This document shows positions 51,874 to 60,808 of a stretch of DNA of 64,000 nucleotides, piece by piece; positions within the stretch are counted from its first letter, which is position 1, and every line of letters starts with the position of its first letter. The stretch is from Clostridium_AW malenominatum. GTDB taxonomy: Bacteria; Bacillota; Clostridia; Clostridiales; Clostridiaceae. Location: contig NZ_BAAACF010000006.1 of the NCBI RefSeq assembly GCF_039521365.1, positions 62,001 through 126,000 on the forward strand, given 5' to 3'. The notes under the pieces are model-generated. The model did not search any database and was not told the origin of the DNA. It worked only from the letters and a program-made list of their open reading frames with translations. The translations under genes and the position numbers were made by a program.

Positions 51874-53049
51874 TTATATCTTACATGAATTCCATGCCAA
51901 AATCCTCTCTAAGCAAGGATCTCTCTTCTCTATATAGTTCTTTATCTCTAATTCAACCATTATCTCTGGAATAAATGATGGTAAATCATCATCCTCTATA
52001 ATTTTATAGTACTTTGTTGAATAGCAAACTGTAAGGCCTGAATTTTTTAAACTAAATCTTTCTACCTCACCATAACAATTTGGTTTTCCACCGCTTCCTT
52101 CCCCTACAAATATAGCCTTTGTATTTTCCTTTAAAGAAAATACATTTAATAATGCTGAAGAAAAGGTTTCTCTCCCCACTATTACAAATAAATTACCTTT
52201 ATTGTTTATTGTTTTAGAGCTTTTTACATACTCAATAAAAGGATCTAATAATCTAGAGTCTCCACCAAAATTATTTCTAAAATCAATAATAAGCTTTTCT
52301 ACATTTTTTTCTTCTATGAATTTAATTAATTTGTCACAGAAATCATAGACATTTATTTCATCCATATTTCTGCAAGCATTATATTTAAAATATACTGTTT
52401 TTAAATTCTCTAAGTATTCAAACCAGTAATATTTATCTGAGCTTTTTTCACATAAAGTCAGATTGATTTTATCAATGGATGATAATTTTAATTTTTCTCT
52501 AACCTCTTTTATTGATAGAGGGCTAATTTCTAATGTTTTCTCTATTCCATTTTTGTCTTCACATGTAAGCTCTAAACTTCCGAAATCATCTATAATTTCT
52601 AAGCCATATAAAATTTCTACTGCAGGTAAAAACTTAGGTAGTTGAGATTTTAAAAGCCATTGATTTTCATAGGACACAATTTCGCTTAAAATATTTATAA
52701 TCTCTTCTATCTCTATATTATTTATACGAGTTATTCTACAATTTAGCATTTCTTTATATTCTTCAAGAGTATGAGTTACATATATTCCATCCTTAAACCA
52801 GTATAGTTCCATGGGATACAATAACCTTACTGGCAAACTAAGGGAGGTATGAGCGTCTCTAAAGGATGCAACAATTTTCCCTAAGTTTACTGCAATCTCA
52901 TAGCTATCGTGATTATCTATATTATTTTTTAATCCTTCAATTTCCTCATAAAATTCTTCTTCTTTCTTATAGAAAAATAAATTTTTATGCCTTTTAGGAA
53001 GTTCTAAGGCTAATTCTTCAATATCTTCTATCCATTTATCCTTTGTCAT
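51874..53049 (-). CDS. S41-family (tail-specific protease-like) peptidase
   Basis: A 391-residue protein with an S41 catalytic domain in its C-terminal half: KLIIDFRNNFGGDSRLLDPF, then the nucleophile segment VGRETFSSALLN (Ser about 303) and KPNCYGEVERF. The N-terminal part (about 1-100) is helical and a PDZ domain is not evident. There is no signal peptide, unlike most secreted CtpA enzymes, so it may act in the cytoplasm. Single gene; promoter region shared with the riboswitch-controlled gene on the other strand. Confidence 0.82.
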   Translation of the reverse strand: MTKDKWIEDIEELALELPKRHKNLFFYKKEEEFYEEIEGLKNNIDNHDSYEIAVNLGKIVASFRDAHTSLSLPVRLLYPMELYWFKDGIYVTHTLEEYKEMLNCRITRINNIEIEEIINILSEIVSYENQWLLKSQLPKFLPAVEILYGLEIIDDFGSLELTCEDKNGIEKTLEISPLSIKEVREKLKLSSIDKINLTLCEKSSDKYYWFEYLENLKTVYFKYNACRNMDEINVYDFCDKLIKFIEEKNVEKLIIDFRNNFGGDSRLLDPFIEYVKSSKTINNKGNLFVIVGRETFSSALLNVFSLKENTKAIFVGEGSGGKPNCYGEVERFSLKNSGLTVCYSTKYYKIIEDDDLPSFIPEIMVELEIKNYIEKRDPCLERILAWNSCKI

Positions 53050-53175
53050 AATTATATTCTCCTTTTTGCCTATTTTCCGCTTATTCTACCTAAATATTAT
53101 ATCACCTAATAGACCACAATTAACCTAAGTTACCAAAATTCCACCATGGACATGTCTCCTAACCCTTTGTTAAAA

Positions 53176-53295
53176 TGGCACTAGTTCATAAAAACTACGC
53201 CGAATCTTCTTATGAAGTACCGGGGATACTTTTGGGGTGAATCTCACATTGTAGTAGGGTACCTCTGACCCGAACCCGTCAACTAACCTGGGAGG
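53176..53295 (+). promoter_or_regulatory. c-di-AMP (ydaO/yuaA) riboswitch
   Basis: The leader contains the hallmark segments of the ydaO class in order: CGCCGAATC (53199), CGGGGATAC (53221), TGGGGTGAAT (53233), GTAGGG-like GTAGTAGGG (53251), CTGACCCGAACCCGTCAACT (53265-53284) and AACCTGGGAGGC (53285). Outer pairing CTAGTT with AACTAAC closes the domain. It ends shortly before the ribosome site of a LysM/SleB-type hydrolase gene, a classical target. In this class, ligand binding generally lowers expression. Confidence 0.9.
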
Positions 53296-53316
53296 CAATT
53301 TAGAGGAGGTTTATTA

Positions 53317-54081
53317 ATGATGAAAAGAAAATCTTTAAAAACATTTCTAACTGCGCTAGGTTTAACACTAACCTTATATAGTCCAGCATTTGCAGGAAAC
53401 TATACTGTAGTTTCTGGTGACTCTCTATACAAGATAGGAACGGTTTTTAATACCACATCAAGCAATTTAATGGCAAGTAATAATATTGCAGGAAGTAATA
53501 TTTATCCTGGACAAGTACTAAAAGTTCCTTGTGAAACTTACACTGTAAAAAGTGGTGATAGCTTATATTTAATCGCTAAAAAATATGGTATAAGCTTGTA
53601 TGATTTGAGAAAAGCAAATAATAAATGGAACGATACACTTTATATTGGACAAGTTCTTAATGTACCTAAGACAAACTCTAATGTAGGTACTTCAGCAGTT
53701 AATCCAGTTATAAAATATACTGCTGCTGATTTGGATCTTTTAGCAAGACTTGTAACAGCAGAGGCGCAGGATCAACCTTATAATGCCCAAGTAGCTGTAG
53801 CAGCTGTTGTAATAAATAGAGTAAAAAGTTCACAGTTCCCAAATACCATTTCTTCTGTAATTTATGAAAAAAGCAATGGATACTACCAATTTTGCCCTGT
53901 TTCAAATGGTTGGATAAACAAACCTGCTACCGAAACTTCTAAAAAAGCTGCTAAAGAGGCTTTATCTGGGGTAGACGCAAGCAAGGGTGCTTTATACTAC
54001 TTTGACGATAGTGCTACAAATAAATGGATATGGTCTAGACCTATGACAGCTCGAATTGGTAATATGATTTACGTGAAATAA
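53317..54081 (+). CDS. LysM domain cell-wall hydrolase (SleB/CwlJ-type)
   Basis: A 254-residue exported protein with a signal peptide (about residues 1-26, ending SPAFA), two LysM repeats (YTVVSGDSLYKIGTVFN and YTVKSGDSLYLIAKKYG, about residues 28-118) and a Hydrolase_2 domain (about 140-254) with LLARLVTAEAQDQPYNAQVA, AAVVINRVKSSQFPNT and the glutamate expected to be catalytic in TAEAQ. Such enzymes degrade peptidoglycan, often spore cortex. The gene is controlled by a c-di-AMP riboswitch and ends exactly at a palindromic repeat element. Confidence 0.93.
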   Translation: MMKRKSLKTFLTALGLTLTLYSPAFAGNYTVVSGDSLYKIGTVFNTTSSNLMASNNIAGSNIYPGQVLKVPCETYTVKSGDSLYLIAKKYGISLYDLRKANNKWNDTLYIGQVLNVPKTNSNVGTSAVNPVIKYTAADLDLLARLVTAEAQDQPYNAQVAVAAVVINRVKSSQFPNTISSVIYEKSNGYYQFCPVSNGWINKPATETSKKAAKEALSGVDASKGALYYFDDSATNKWIWSRPMTARIGNMIYVK

Positions 54082-54237
54082 AATTGCAGGGCAATTTTAT
54101 TTAGTTTTTTAGATAATTAGTTTTATAGTTGTGGTGGAAATCCCCTTGGGGGGATTTCTTTTCTATGAAATTCCTTATAAGGAATTTCCACATTAACTAA
54201 AACACTAAAAACTATTTAAAAATTGCTCTGCAATTTT
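54082..54237. repeat. palindromic intergenic element, copy B
   Basis: The 156-base gap between two convergent genes is a long imperfect inverted repeat. Ends are mirrored hairpins (AAAATTGCAGGGCAATTTT on the left and AAAATTGCTCTGCAATTTTT on the right), arms contain TTTAGTTTTTTAGATAATTA and its approximate complement TTAACTAAAACACTAAAAAC, and the centre is AAATCCCCTTGGGGGGATTT followed by a TTCCTTATAAGGAA palindrome. Arm sequences match copy A at 12236-12396. It probably acts as a bidirectional terminator. Confidence 0.65.
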
Positions 54238-54837
54238 TTATAATTCCACATTTGGATTTTTTCTTTGAATTATTTCTAAATCAGCCATTCTATTTAATAT
54301 AACTTCAAATAGCTTAAATATACTTTTTAAAGTTTCTATATCCTTTATGACTCCACTACCTGTAAATTCTAATATGGCTACATCTTCTGGATATTTAGGA
54401 CCGAGAAATCCTCCACTTTCTTTTATCTCTAGATTTATTCTATCTTGTGCTTGTATTAAATTTCTAACTTCTGTGATAGACAATATATTCTTTATAGATT
54501 CTTCATTATTTCCTTTTATGACAAAGTTATTGTCAAAGTCTTCAATACCTATCTCTATATCCTGCATCCCTAACATTTTTGCTAAATCACTAAAAATGCC
54601 TTCTTTATATATTTTAAAATAAATATCCTGATTTTTTAAAAAAGCGGCTCTAAATCTAGTGTAAGTAGCTGAGGTTTTACCTGTGGATACTGTGTAGGTA
54701 TCTAAAAGTATAGCCCAGTAGTCCTTATTCACTATAACTTTAGGGACGGAAAATATACCTCCCTCGGTAAAATCCCCATTAATTTCCTCACTTAACTGTG
54801 CCCAAACTTCTTTTAAGCTAGGTCCAAAAATACCCAT
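54238..54837 (-). CDS. conserved-type hypothetical protein
   Basis: A 199-residue soluble protein beginning MGIFGPSLKEVWAQLSEEI and containing GGFLGPKYPEDVAILEFTG near residue 150. No signal peptide, helix bundle or catalytic motif I can assign. It is co-directional with the PPC-domain gene (23-base gap) and the following esterase. Its composition and ribosome site (GGGGGAGG) make it a real gene; function unknown. Confidence 0.72.
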   Translation of the reverse strand: MGIFGPSLKEVWAQLSEEINGDFTEGGIFSVPKVIVNKDYWAILLDTYTVSTGKTSATYTRFRAAFLKNQDIYFKIYKEGIFSDLAKMLGMQDIEIGIEDFDNNFVIKGNNEESIKNILSITEVRNLIQAQDRINLEIKESGGFLGPKYPEDVAILEFTGSGVIKDIETLKSIFKLFEVILNRMADLEIIQRKNPNVEL

Positions 54838-54860
54838 GATTACCCTCCCCCAGATCTTAT

Positions 54861-55280
54861 TTAAAATTTAATCAACTTGATTCCTATTTCTTCATTAAGA
54901 TACTTACTGGCTTCCCCCTCAATTGCATTTAGTACTATTTCACAAGTAACGCTTATAATAGCTGAATTTAAATGACCACCTCTAACCTTAAAATCTTTAT
55001 CACTTATGTTTACATGTATGTGAGGTATTATTTCATCACCTGATAAAATAACATTTCCTGTAAGAGATGTTATCTCAAAATCCTCATGAAAACTTTGCTT
55101 ATTGTAATACTTTTTATCTAATTCATATATACCAATGGTAATATCATTAGTTGCTCCTATTCCTGTTATAGATGCTAGCTTAATTTTTTCTTTCATACAT
55201 ATTTCTTTAATAGATTCTATTATTTCCTCGCCCTTATCTAATCTTATAAGGTATTTATCTCCAAATCTTCTGTAATCCAT
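54861..55280 (-). CDS. PPC-domain (DUF296) protein
   Basis: A 139-residue protein of the PPC family, known as DNA-binding plant AT-hook companions and as small bacterial trimers. Signatures are YLIRLDKGEEIIESI, ASITGIGATNDITIGIYE and the metal-site-like HIHVNISDKDFKVRGGHL. Bacterial members have no AT hook, as here, and no defined function. Its start codon lies immediately after the stop of the esterase gene, so the two are co-transcribed. Confidence 0.87.
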   Translation of the reverse strand: MDYRRFGDKYLIRLDKGEEIIESIKEICMKEKIKLASITGIGATNDITIGIYELDKKYYNKQSFHEDFEITSLTGNVILSGDEIIPHIHVNISDKDFKVRGGHLNSAIISVTCEIVLNAIEGEASKYLNEEIGIKLIKF

Positions 55281-55979
55281 CTAATTTTCTCCTTTATTTA
55301 AAACCTTTTTTGAAAATTCATATAAATCATTAAAAAGAGCTTCTCTTTCAGCTCCACAACAAATTATATGATCTGAGTTTTTATAGTATTTTAGTTTTTT
55401 CATCTTAGAAGCTGAATTATCATAAATATATTTACCACTTCTATGGTGCACTGTATCATCAATTAATCCTTGAGCTACAAATATAGGGCAATTAATTTCT
55501 TTTATAAGAGGCTTAGTTTTTGCAAGAAGTATTCTAAAATTAACCATGGCTTTCAAAGGTATTCTCACTGTTGCATTAAAATATTTTTGAAGATTTTTAT
55601 ATTGTCTTTTCTTAAAATCCTCTATTATATTTAAAGAAACTCTTTTTATATCCCAATAATATATAGGAGCACATAGCGTAGCAATTCCTTCTACCTTATG
55701 CTTTAAGACTAAGTTAACACCTATAAGCCCTCCCATAGAAAAGCCTACTACAAATATCTTATGGCATTGTTTTTTAAGTTCTAATAAGCTTTCTTCTGCA
55801 GAAGCTATCCACTCTTCGTAGTTAGTTTTCTTTAAATCTTTTCTCATACCTGTATGCCCATCTAATACCGGACAAGCTGTTAAATATCCCTTATCTTTTA
55901 AAAAACAATTTAATGGCTCTATTTCTTGTAGTCCACCTGCAAAACCATGTATTATAACAAAACCAATTTTACCCTCCAT
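55281..55979 (-). CDS. alpha/beta hydrolase, carboxylesterase-like
   Basis: A 232-residue hydrolase of the Est/monoacylglycerol-lipase type. The oxyanion region is IIHGFAGGLQE, the nucleophile elbow is VGFSMGGLIG (Ser about 101), the acid is in GLIDDTVHHRSG and the histidine in NSDHIICCG (about residue 205). This order resembles Bacillus carboxylesterase Est30. Cytoplasmic by lack of signal. Abuts the PPC gene and follows the MA-type peptidase by 13 bases. Confidence 0.87.
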   Translation of the reverse strand: MEGKIGFVIIHGFAGGLQEIEPLNCFLKDKGYLTACPVLDGHTGMRKDLKKTNYEEWIASAEESLLELKKQCHKIFVVGFSMGGLIGVNLVLKHKVEGIATLCAPIYYWDIKRVSLNIIEDFKKRQYKNLQKYFNATVRIPLKAMVNFRILLAKTKPLIKEINCPIFVAQGLIDDTVHHRSGKYIYDNSASKMKKLKYYKNSDHIICCGAEREALFNDLYEFSKKVLNKGEN

Positions 55980-55992
55980 TTTTATCTATCTC

Positions 55993-56754
55993 CTATTCTG
56001 CGTATTCTCTCCTTATAAATTCTATCCAATTATTATATATATCATCCTCAGATACGCCGAATATTTTTTCATAGTCTTTAGGGTTTTTAACTAAACTTAA
56101 CACTTTATCCATGCCATACTCTTCCTCTAAAAAGTGAATATAGGTGTAGGATGCTCCATACATTCCACTATTTCCAAACTTTATGGGATTACTTATTTTA
56201 GTATCTTCAATAGTTGGAATAGCATTTATTTTATAATTTGGTTTTGTATTTCCTGACAAATAGCCTGCTAACCCTTCATTTAAGAACTTAGGTGCCTTCT
56301 TATTAATTTGATATACTACGGTGTGAACATATTCATGAACAGCAGCTTGTACTATACTTTCATAATTATGTTCAGTTCCTGGGTTTAGTGGTGATACTAT
56401 AATTATTTTATCTTTAATATTATCTCCAATATACCAATCTGGACCTAACATAGTGCCTAAATATCCATACTTCTTTTTATGAAGGGTTTTTAAATCACCA
56501 TATATGTAAACCTTAGATTTACTCCTATTTGTAAAATCCATGCTTTCATTTATACTTTTATACATGTTCTCCAAGGCCTTTTCAATATCTTCTATAGCCT
56601 TTTTATCTTTTTCTTCATAATAAAAATTAAAATGCTGGCTTTCCTTAGTTTTCATAGCATTGGTCTTTAATTTAAGTGTGGGTAGAATTAAAAGGAATGT
56701 AATTATTGCTAGAATAGATATTATTATAGCAATAAGCTTACTTAATTTTTTCAT
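55993..56754 (-). CDS. membrane-anchored peptidase of the MA clan (gluzincin-like)
   Basis: A protein of about 253 residues with an N-terminal membrane anchor (about 5-25) and an extracellular domain with the zinc motif HEYVHTVV and a downstream glutamate in FLNEGLAGYLSG, the arrangement of peptidase-MA-like enzymes. It may cut cell-surface peptides or wall proteins. The start is ATG 56752-56754 behind GGAGGGG; the in-frame TTG upstream overlaps that site. It sits in a series of minus-strand genes with short gaps. Confidence 0.85.
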   Translation of the reverse strand: MKKLSKLIAIIISILAIITFLLILPTLKLKTNAMKTKESQHFNFYYEEKDKKAIEDIEKALENMYKSINESMDFTNRSKSKVYIYGDLKTLHKKKYGYLGTMLGPDWYIGDNIKDKIIIVSPLNPGTEHNYESIVQAAVHEYVHTVVYQINKKAPKFLNEGLAGYLSGNTKPNYKINAIPTIEDTKISNPIKFGNSGMYGASYTYIHFLEEEYGMDKVLSLVKNPKDYEKIFGVSEDDIYNNWIEFIRREYAE

Positions 56755-56774
56755 TTTCCCCTCCAAAATATTAA

Positions 56775-57302
56775 TTAAACCACGGAATGATTCATTACTA
56801 TTACTATATTTTCTTTATTTCCAATAGTTAAATTTACCCTTTTAACTTCTAAATATCCTATATTCCTCCAAAAATTTAACGCCTTACTATTGTCCTCTAC
56901 TACTCCAATTCTTAATTTAGTCCCTTTGTTATCTTTAACCATATTACTTATTAATCCGTTTATTTTTTCCCCTAATCCTTTTCTTCTTTCCATAGGATGT
57001 ATAAGTAGTAATCCCAAAATCCATTCACCTTTGTCTGGATAATCACGTACTAAATCCACTATAGCAACTAAATTTTTATCTTTAAATATTCCTAAAACAT
57101 ACTTTTCTTCATAGGTTTTATTTGGAGGTAAATCCTCTAAAATTTCTTTCCAAGTATCTTCTTTAGGTTCTTCTCCTGAAACAATATTATAATAGTCAGT
57201 ACAATCTTCACATAATTTTTGTATTATATTCTTGTCTTTTATATTTAAGTTTCTTATAATATATTTTTCATTATTAATTTCTATACTATTTTGCTTAAAC
57301 AT
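56775..57302 (-). CDS. GNAT-family N-acetyltransferase
   Basis: A 175-residue acetyltransferase with IHPMERRKGLGEKINGL as acetyl-CoA motif (about residues 102-118) and SKALNFWRNIGYLEVKR. Substrate unknown. It starts 10 bases after the NimA-like gene, both in the same direction. Confidence 0.87.
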   Translation of the reverse strand: MFKQNSIEINNEKYIIRNLNIKDKNIIQKLCEDCTDYYNIVSGEEPKEDTWKEILEDLPPNKTYEEKYVLGIFKDKNLVAIVDLVRDYPDKGEWILGLLLIHPMERRKGLGEKINGLISNMVKDNKGTKLRIGVVEDNSKALNFWRNIGYLEVKRVNLTIGNKENIVIVMNHSVV

Positions 57303-57312
57303 ATTATCCTTC

Positions 57313-57777
57313 CTATTTTCTAGTTTTCCCTGTAACCTTTTCTATGACTATTTTTATTACCTTTGTTCTATGAGCAGCTTTTTTTATATACTCAGCACCT
57401 GCTTCTAAATATTCTGGAGAATATTTTTCTATTATAGATAATAAAGCCTTCTCCTTTTCTTCTTCTATAACTTCATAAGCCTTACCAAAAACTAAAGAAG
57501 ATTCGTATTTAGTGCTAAATTTTTCTGGAAGAAGTTGAGTTTTACCCACAACACAAAAGGAAACATTATTGTTTTTTTGTATACTATCTAATTTAAAACC
57601 TTCAACTGCGCAATGAAAATAAATTGAGTTATCAACTAATGTGTAGCTCATTGGTACTCCATATCCGTATCCATTTTCTCCAACCATAGATAATACTCCA
57701 TATTCCCCATTTTTTAATATCTCCATGGCATCTTTTTCTTCTAAAATTCTATCTTGTCTTCTTACTTCTTTAAACAT
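57313..57777 (-). CDS. pyridoxamine 5'-phosphate oxidase-family protein (NimA-like)
   Basis: A 154-residue FMN-binding split-barrel protein. EVRRQDRILEEKDAMEIL, YGYGVPMSYTL and IYFHCAVEGFKLDSI match the 5-nitroimidazole resistance protein (NimA) branch. Such proteins reduce nitro groups or bind flavin cofactors. Resistance to metronidazole-like drugs is a possibility by family, not shown here. It lies 12 bases after the PhzF-like gene. Confidence 0.86.
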   Translation of the reverse strand: MFKEVRRQDRILEEKDAMEILKNGEYGVLSMVGENGYGYGVPMSYTLVDNSIYFHCAVEGFKLDSIQKNNNVSFCVVGKTQLLPEKFSTKYESSLVFGKAYEVIEEEKEKALLSIIEKYSPEYLEAGAEYIKKAAHRTKVIKIVIEKVTGKTRK

Positions 57778-57789
57778 TTTTCCATCCTC

Positions 57790-58626
57790 CTAATAAAAAA
57801 TTTCACCTTTTAAAACTATAACTCCTTCACCTATCATTTCCATACGTCCATTTTGAAGAAGCTTTATGACAATTTCTCCTCCTCTTTCTGAGGCTTGATA
57901 TGCTCTAAATTCTTTTCTCCCTAATTTATCTCCCCAGTATCTCCCAAGTATTGTATGCACAGTTCCTGTTACTGGATCTTCATTTATTCCTGCCCAAGGA
58001 TTAAAATATCTTGTTACAAAATCATATTTCTCTCCCTCAGTAGTAACCCCTATCCCTTTAATATCAAGAGCAAAACTTAAATTTTTCATGCCTTCAAAGT
58101 TTGGCTTTAGATTTATGATTTCCTCTTCCTTTTCTACTTCTATAACTAATTTCTTTGTATTTTTTCCGTAAACTGCTTCTTTATAACTGTTGATTCCCAT
58201 AGCTTTTAATAATTCCTTAGGCGCTTCTACAGTTTCATATTCATCCATAGGGAAATCTAAAATAATTCCATCTTTATCTTTTTTAGCTACTAAAACTCCG
58301 CTTTGGGTACTAAAATGAATTTCTTCTCCTTCAAACCCTAGATCTTCAAATAAAACCTTTGCCGTAGCTAAAGTACCGTGACCACACATGGATACTTCAA
58401 CCTTTGGCGTAAACCATCTTAGGCTTAATTTATTGTTTTTATTTTTTATATCCTCTTCTGTTACTACTAGAAAAGCCGTTTCAGATAAATTTATTTCCCT
58501 AGCTATAAGCGCCATGCTTTCATCATCAATCTTTTCCTTCAGTATACATACTCCTGCTGGATTCCCTCCAAATGAAATATTTGTAAATGAATCTACTATG
58601 TACATTGGCAATTTATTTTTTCTCAT
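57790..58626 (-). CDS. PhzF-family isomerase
   Basis: A 278-residue protein with the PhzF/YddE fold of two similar halves. Seen are VDSFTNISFGGNPAGVCIL, the catalytic-glutamate region INLSETAFLV, SMCGHGTLATAKVLF and GINEDPVTGTVHTILG. PhzF isomerises a phenazine precursor, but many bacterial relatives act on other or unknown substrates; no phenazine genes are nearby. First gene of the minus-strand series with the NimA-like, GNAT and peptidase genes. Confidence 0.9.
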   Translation of the reverse strand: MRKNKLPMYIVDSFTNISFGGNPAGVCILKEKIDDESMALIAREINLSETAFLVVTEEDIKNKNNKLSLRWFTPKVEVSMCGHGTLATAKVLFEDLGFEGEEIHFSTQSGVLVAKKDKDGIILDFPMDEYETVEAPKELLKAMGINSYKEAVYGKNTKKLVIEVEKEEEIINLKPNFEGMKNLSFALDIKGIGVTTEGEKYDFVTRYFNPWAGINEDPVTGTVHTILGRYWGDKLGRKEFRAYQASERGGEIVIKLLQNGRMEMIGEGVIVLKGEIFY

Positions 58627-58742
58627 CCTATTACCCCTCTCTCATTTAAAATACCATCTATAATAATCATTTTACCCTATAACCTTAGGTAATGGTCAAT
58701 AATTTTTATCAATTTTCTGTAAAATATAATAATTTAAAAATA

Positions 58743-58768
58743 CACTACATATTAAAATAAATGTAGTG
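58743..58768 (-). terminator. terminator after the coiled-coil gene
   Basis: CACTACAT pairs with ATGTAGTG around a ten-base loop, with A/T-rich tails, just past the stop of the coiled-coil gene. Confidence 0.72.
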
Positions 58769-58777
58769 CATTTTAAT

Positions 58778-59407
58778 TTAAGCTAAAGCATCAATTTCTT
58801 TAGGCGATGTGGCTTCATTGTTTTTTTCTACAATAGAATTTTCTTCATCCTTAACATCTTTTTCAGTAGGTTTGGTAATCTTTTCAGTTATTTCTTTAAT
58901 TTTTTTATTGATAGCATTAGCCATATTATCAAGTTTATCAGCTTTTTCCTCTTTTGCTTTAGCTATTTCAACTTTACCTCTGCCTTTATCTAGTTCTGCT
59001 TCCTTTTTTAATATACGAGATTCTCCTTGAATTTTAGTTTTCACTTTATTAATAGACTTAATTTTTTTATAATTTGTGCCAAATTCAGCGAATTGCTTCA
59101 TTTCCTTACAACAAGCATCATCTTCCTTAGAACTATTACTTGCCTCTTTATTTTTTTTATCGTTAATCTTTTGAATCTTTTCCATTTGCTTTTGTTGAAT
59201 AAGCTTATTTATATTTTCTATCTCTTCTTTTAAAGATTTAATTATCTCGTCCTTGGATTTATCATTTCCTTTTTCCTCATTTATCTTTTGTATTTGTTCT
59301 TGTATTCTCATTTTCTCCTTTTGTAAAAGCTTAACTTCGTTATTTACAAATTTAGTTTCTCTAGCAAAATCTTTAAAGTTTTTTCCTGCTATTGAAGATA
59401 TGTTCAT
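58778..59407 (-). CDS. charged coiled-coil protein (FlxA-like)
   Basis: A 209-residue highly charged protein, nearly all helical with heptad-like stretches (about residues 20-85 and 115-190, e.g. LKEEIENINKLIQQKQMEKI). Resembles FlxA-like and other short coiled-coil proteins of clostridia of unknown function. No signal peptide or membrane segment. A pair of cysteines (CC about residue 98-99) could cross-link a dimer. Single gene with its own terminator. Confidence 0.75.
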   Translation of the reverse strand: MNISSIAGKNFKDFARETKFVNNEVKLLQKEKMRIQEQIQKINEEKGNDKSKDEIIKSLKEEIENINKLIQQKQMEKIQKINDKKNKEASNSSKEDDACCKEMKQFAEFGTNYKKIKSINKVKTKIQGESRILKKEAELDKGRGKVEIAKAKEEKADKLDNMANAINKKIKEITEKITKPTEKDVKDEENSIVEKNNEATSPKEIDALA

Positions 59408-59560
59408 ACCTAAAATCCTCCATAAATTTACTCTTTATCTTATTCTCGTTAAAAGTATTATTATCTTAACATGAAATTTCCAATGTTAATAATCTTTTAC
59501 AGATTATCTCTCTCTTATATTACACACAATAAAATAAATGTATTAATGAGGTGATTTAAA

Positions 59561-60175
59561 TTGAAGAAGAAAATATTATTCTTTGCATTTTTATTAATTA
59601 TTGGATTAAGTAGCATAGTGTATGGTATGAACCTTCCTAAAGTTTTTATAATGGAGAAAGAAATTCCTAATAGTGGTGATTTTTTTGTAAAAGATAATAC
59701 TGTTTATGTTAATGAAGAAGCTTTAAGGTGGAATTTAGGGATAGATGTGTTTTATGATAAAGATGAAAATAGAATTCGATTGTACCCTACAGATAAGATG
59801 CAATTGGAAGCTAGATGTGAAATGTTTGAAGAATTTGCAACACTTTTTACCCCAGCTAGCCCTGATGAAGTGGCTAATCTTTGGGCAGAAGGTGTTAAAA
59901 CTAGAAATGGAGTATTGCAATATGTGGTATTCAATAAATCATTAAAGGATGAATTTTTTAAATCCGTTGGCCAATCTTGGGTTACCGGTGCTTCAAGCCC
60001 TTGGGTTGAAAGTTATAAAATTAATAAAGAAAAAATTGCCCCTAACTTATGGAAGTATACTATAACCTTTACTGCTACAACTTCCGCTAAAGATAAATAT
60101 ATATGGAATGCTGTTCTTACAGTTGGTAAAGAAAATGATAAATGGAGAATAGTTAAGCTAGAAAAGGATTTTTAA
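59561..60175 (+). CDS. exported protein with stalk-like domain
   Basis: A 204-residue protein with a signal peptide (about 1-22) and a first part (about 30-75) with DFFVKDNTVYVNEEALRWNLGIDVFYDKDENRIRLY-type sequence (shown as NTVYVNEEALRWNLG), similar to the copper amine oxidase N-terminal (stalk) domain common in clostridial wall proteins. The remainder (about 80-204) holds WAEGVKTRNGVLQYVVF and resembles domains that contain nuclear-transport-factor-like folds. The start is a TTG behind GAGGTG. Function unknown. Confidence 0.75.
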   Translation: MKKKILFFAFLLIIGLSSIVYGMNLPKVFIMEKEIPNSGDFFVKDNTVYVNEEALRWNLGIDVFYDKDENRIRLYPTDKMQLEARCEMFEEFATLFTPASPDEVANLWAEGVKTRNGVLQYVVFNKSLKDEFFKSVGQSWVTGASSPWVESYKINKEKIAPNLWKYTITFTATTSAKDKYIWNAVLTVGKENDKWRIVKLEKDF

Positions 60176-60184
60176 TTAACTTAA

Positions 60185-60781
60185 CTATTCATCTTTTTTA
60201 CAAGAAAAGTAAAAAAAGTCTTGGTCTAATATTTCTACGTTTTTAAATTCGTATTCTTTACTTAATTTATTCAAAGTTTCATTATTAGGAATAGGCTCTC
60301 TAGTTGTAGAGTAGCCTATTTTTTTATGATGTAGCTTCAATCCTTCTCTAGTCCTTCCGTGAACTATTGAAAATTTTCCTCCCTTATTTAATACACTTTT
60401 AGCATTCTCAAATACTACATTCATATTTTCAAAGTGAGGAATACTATTAAAAATAACTACATAATCAAACTTTTTATTTAATATGATTTTTTTATCAAAA
60501 TCCAAGCACATTGTATTAGCTTCAGGAAAAGCTAATCTTAATTCGCTTAACATATTTTCAGAAATATCTACAGCTACGTATTCACTTAATTTTTTATCTC
60601 TTAAAGCATAATACAGGATACCTGTCCCCGCTCCAACGTCAAAAAAGGAATGTCCATCAGAAACCTTTAATAAATTTACAGCCTTTTTTGCCATATTCAC
60701 CTTTTCATCTGAATTATTTATTTTCCAGCTTTCATAAGTTCTATTAAAAAATTCTCTTTGGTCCTTTATTTCCATATTCAT
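60185..60781 (-). CDS. SAM-dependent methyltransferase
   Basis: A 198-residue class I methyltransferase with the SAM-binding motif FFDVGAGTGILYYALRD (about residues 42-58), VAVDISENML and YVVIFNSIPHF. The acceptor is not predictable. It sits convergent with the stalk-domain gene (9-base gap), and the ACT-domain gene is upstream. Confidence 0.87.
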   Translation of the reverse strand: MNMEIKDQREFFNRTYESWKINNSDEKVNMAKKAVNLLKVSDGHSFFDVGAGTGILYYALRDKKLSEYVAVDISENMLSELRLAFPEANTMCLDFDKKIILNKKFDYVVIFNSIPHFENMNVVFENAKSVLNKGGKFSIVHGRTREGLKLHHKKIGYSTTREPIPNNETLNKLSKEYEFKNVEILDQDFFYFSCKKDE

Positions 60782-60808
60782 ATTAAGCCTTTCTGATATG
60801 ATATAATA

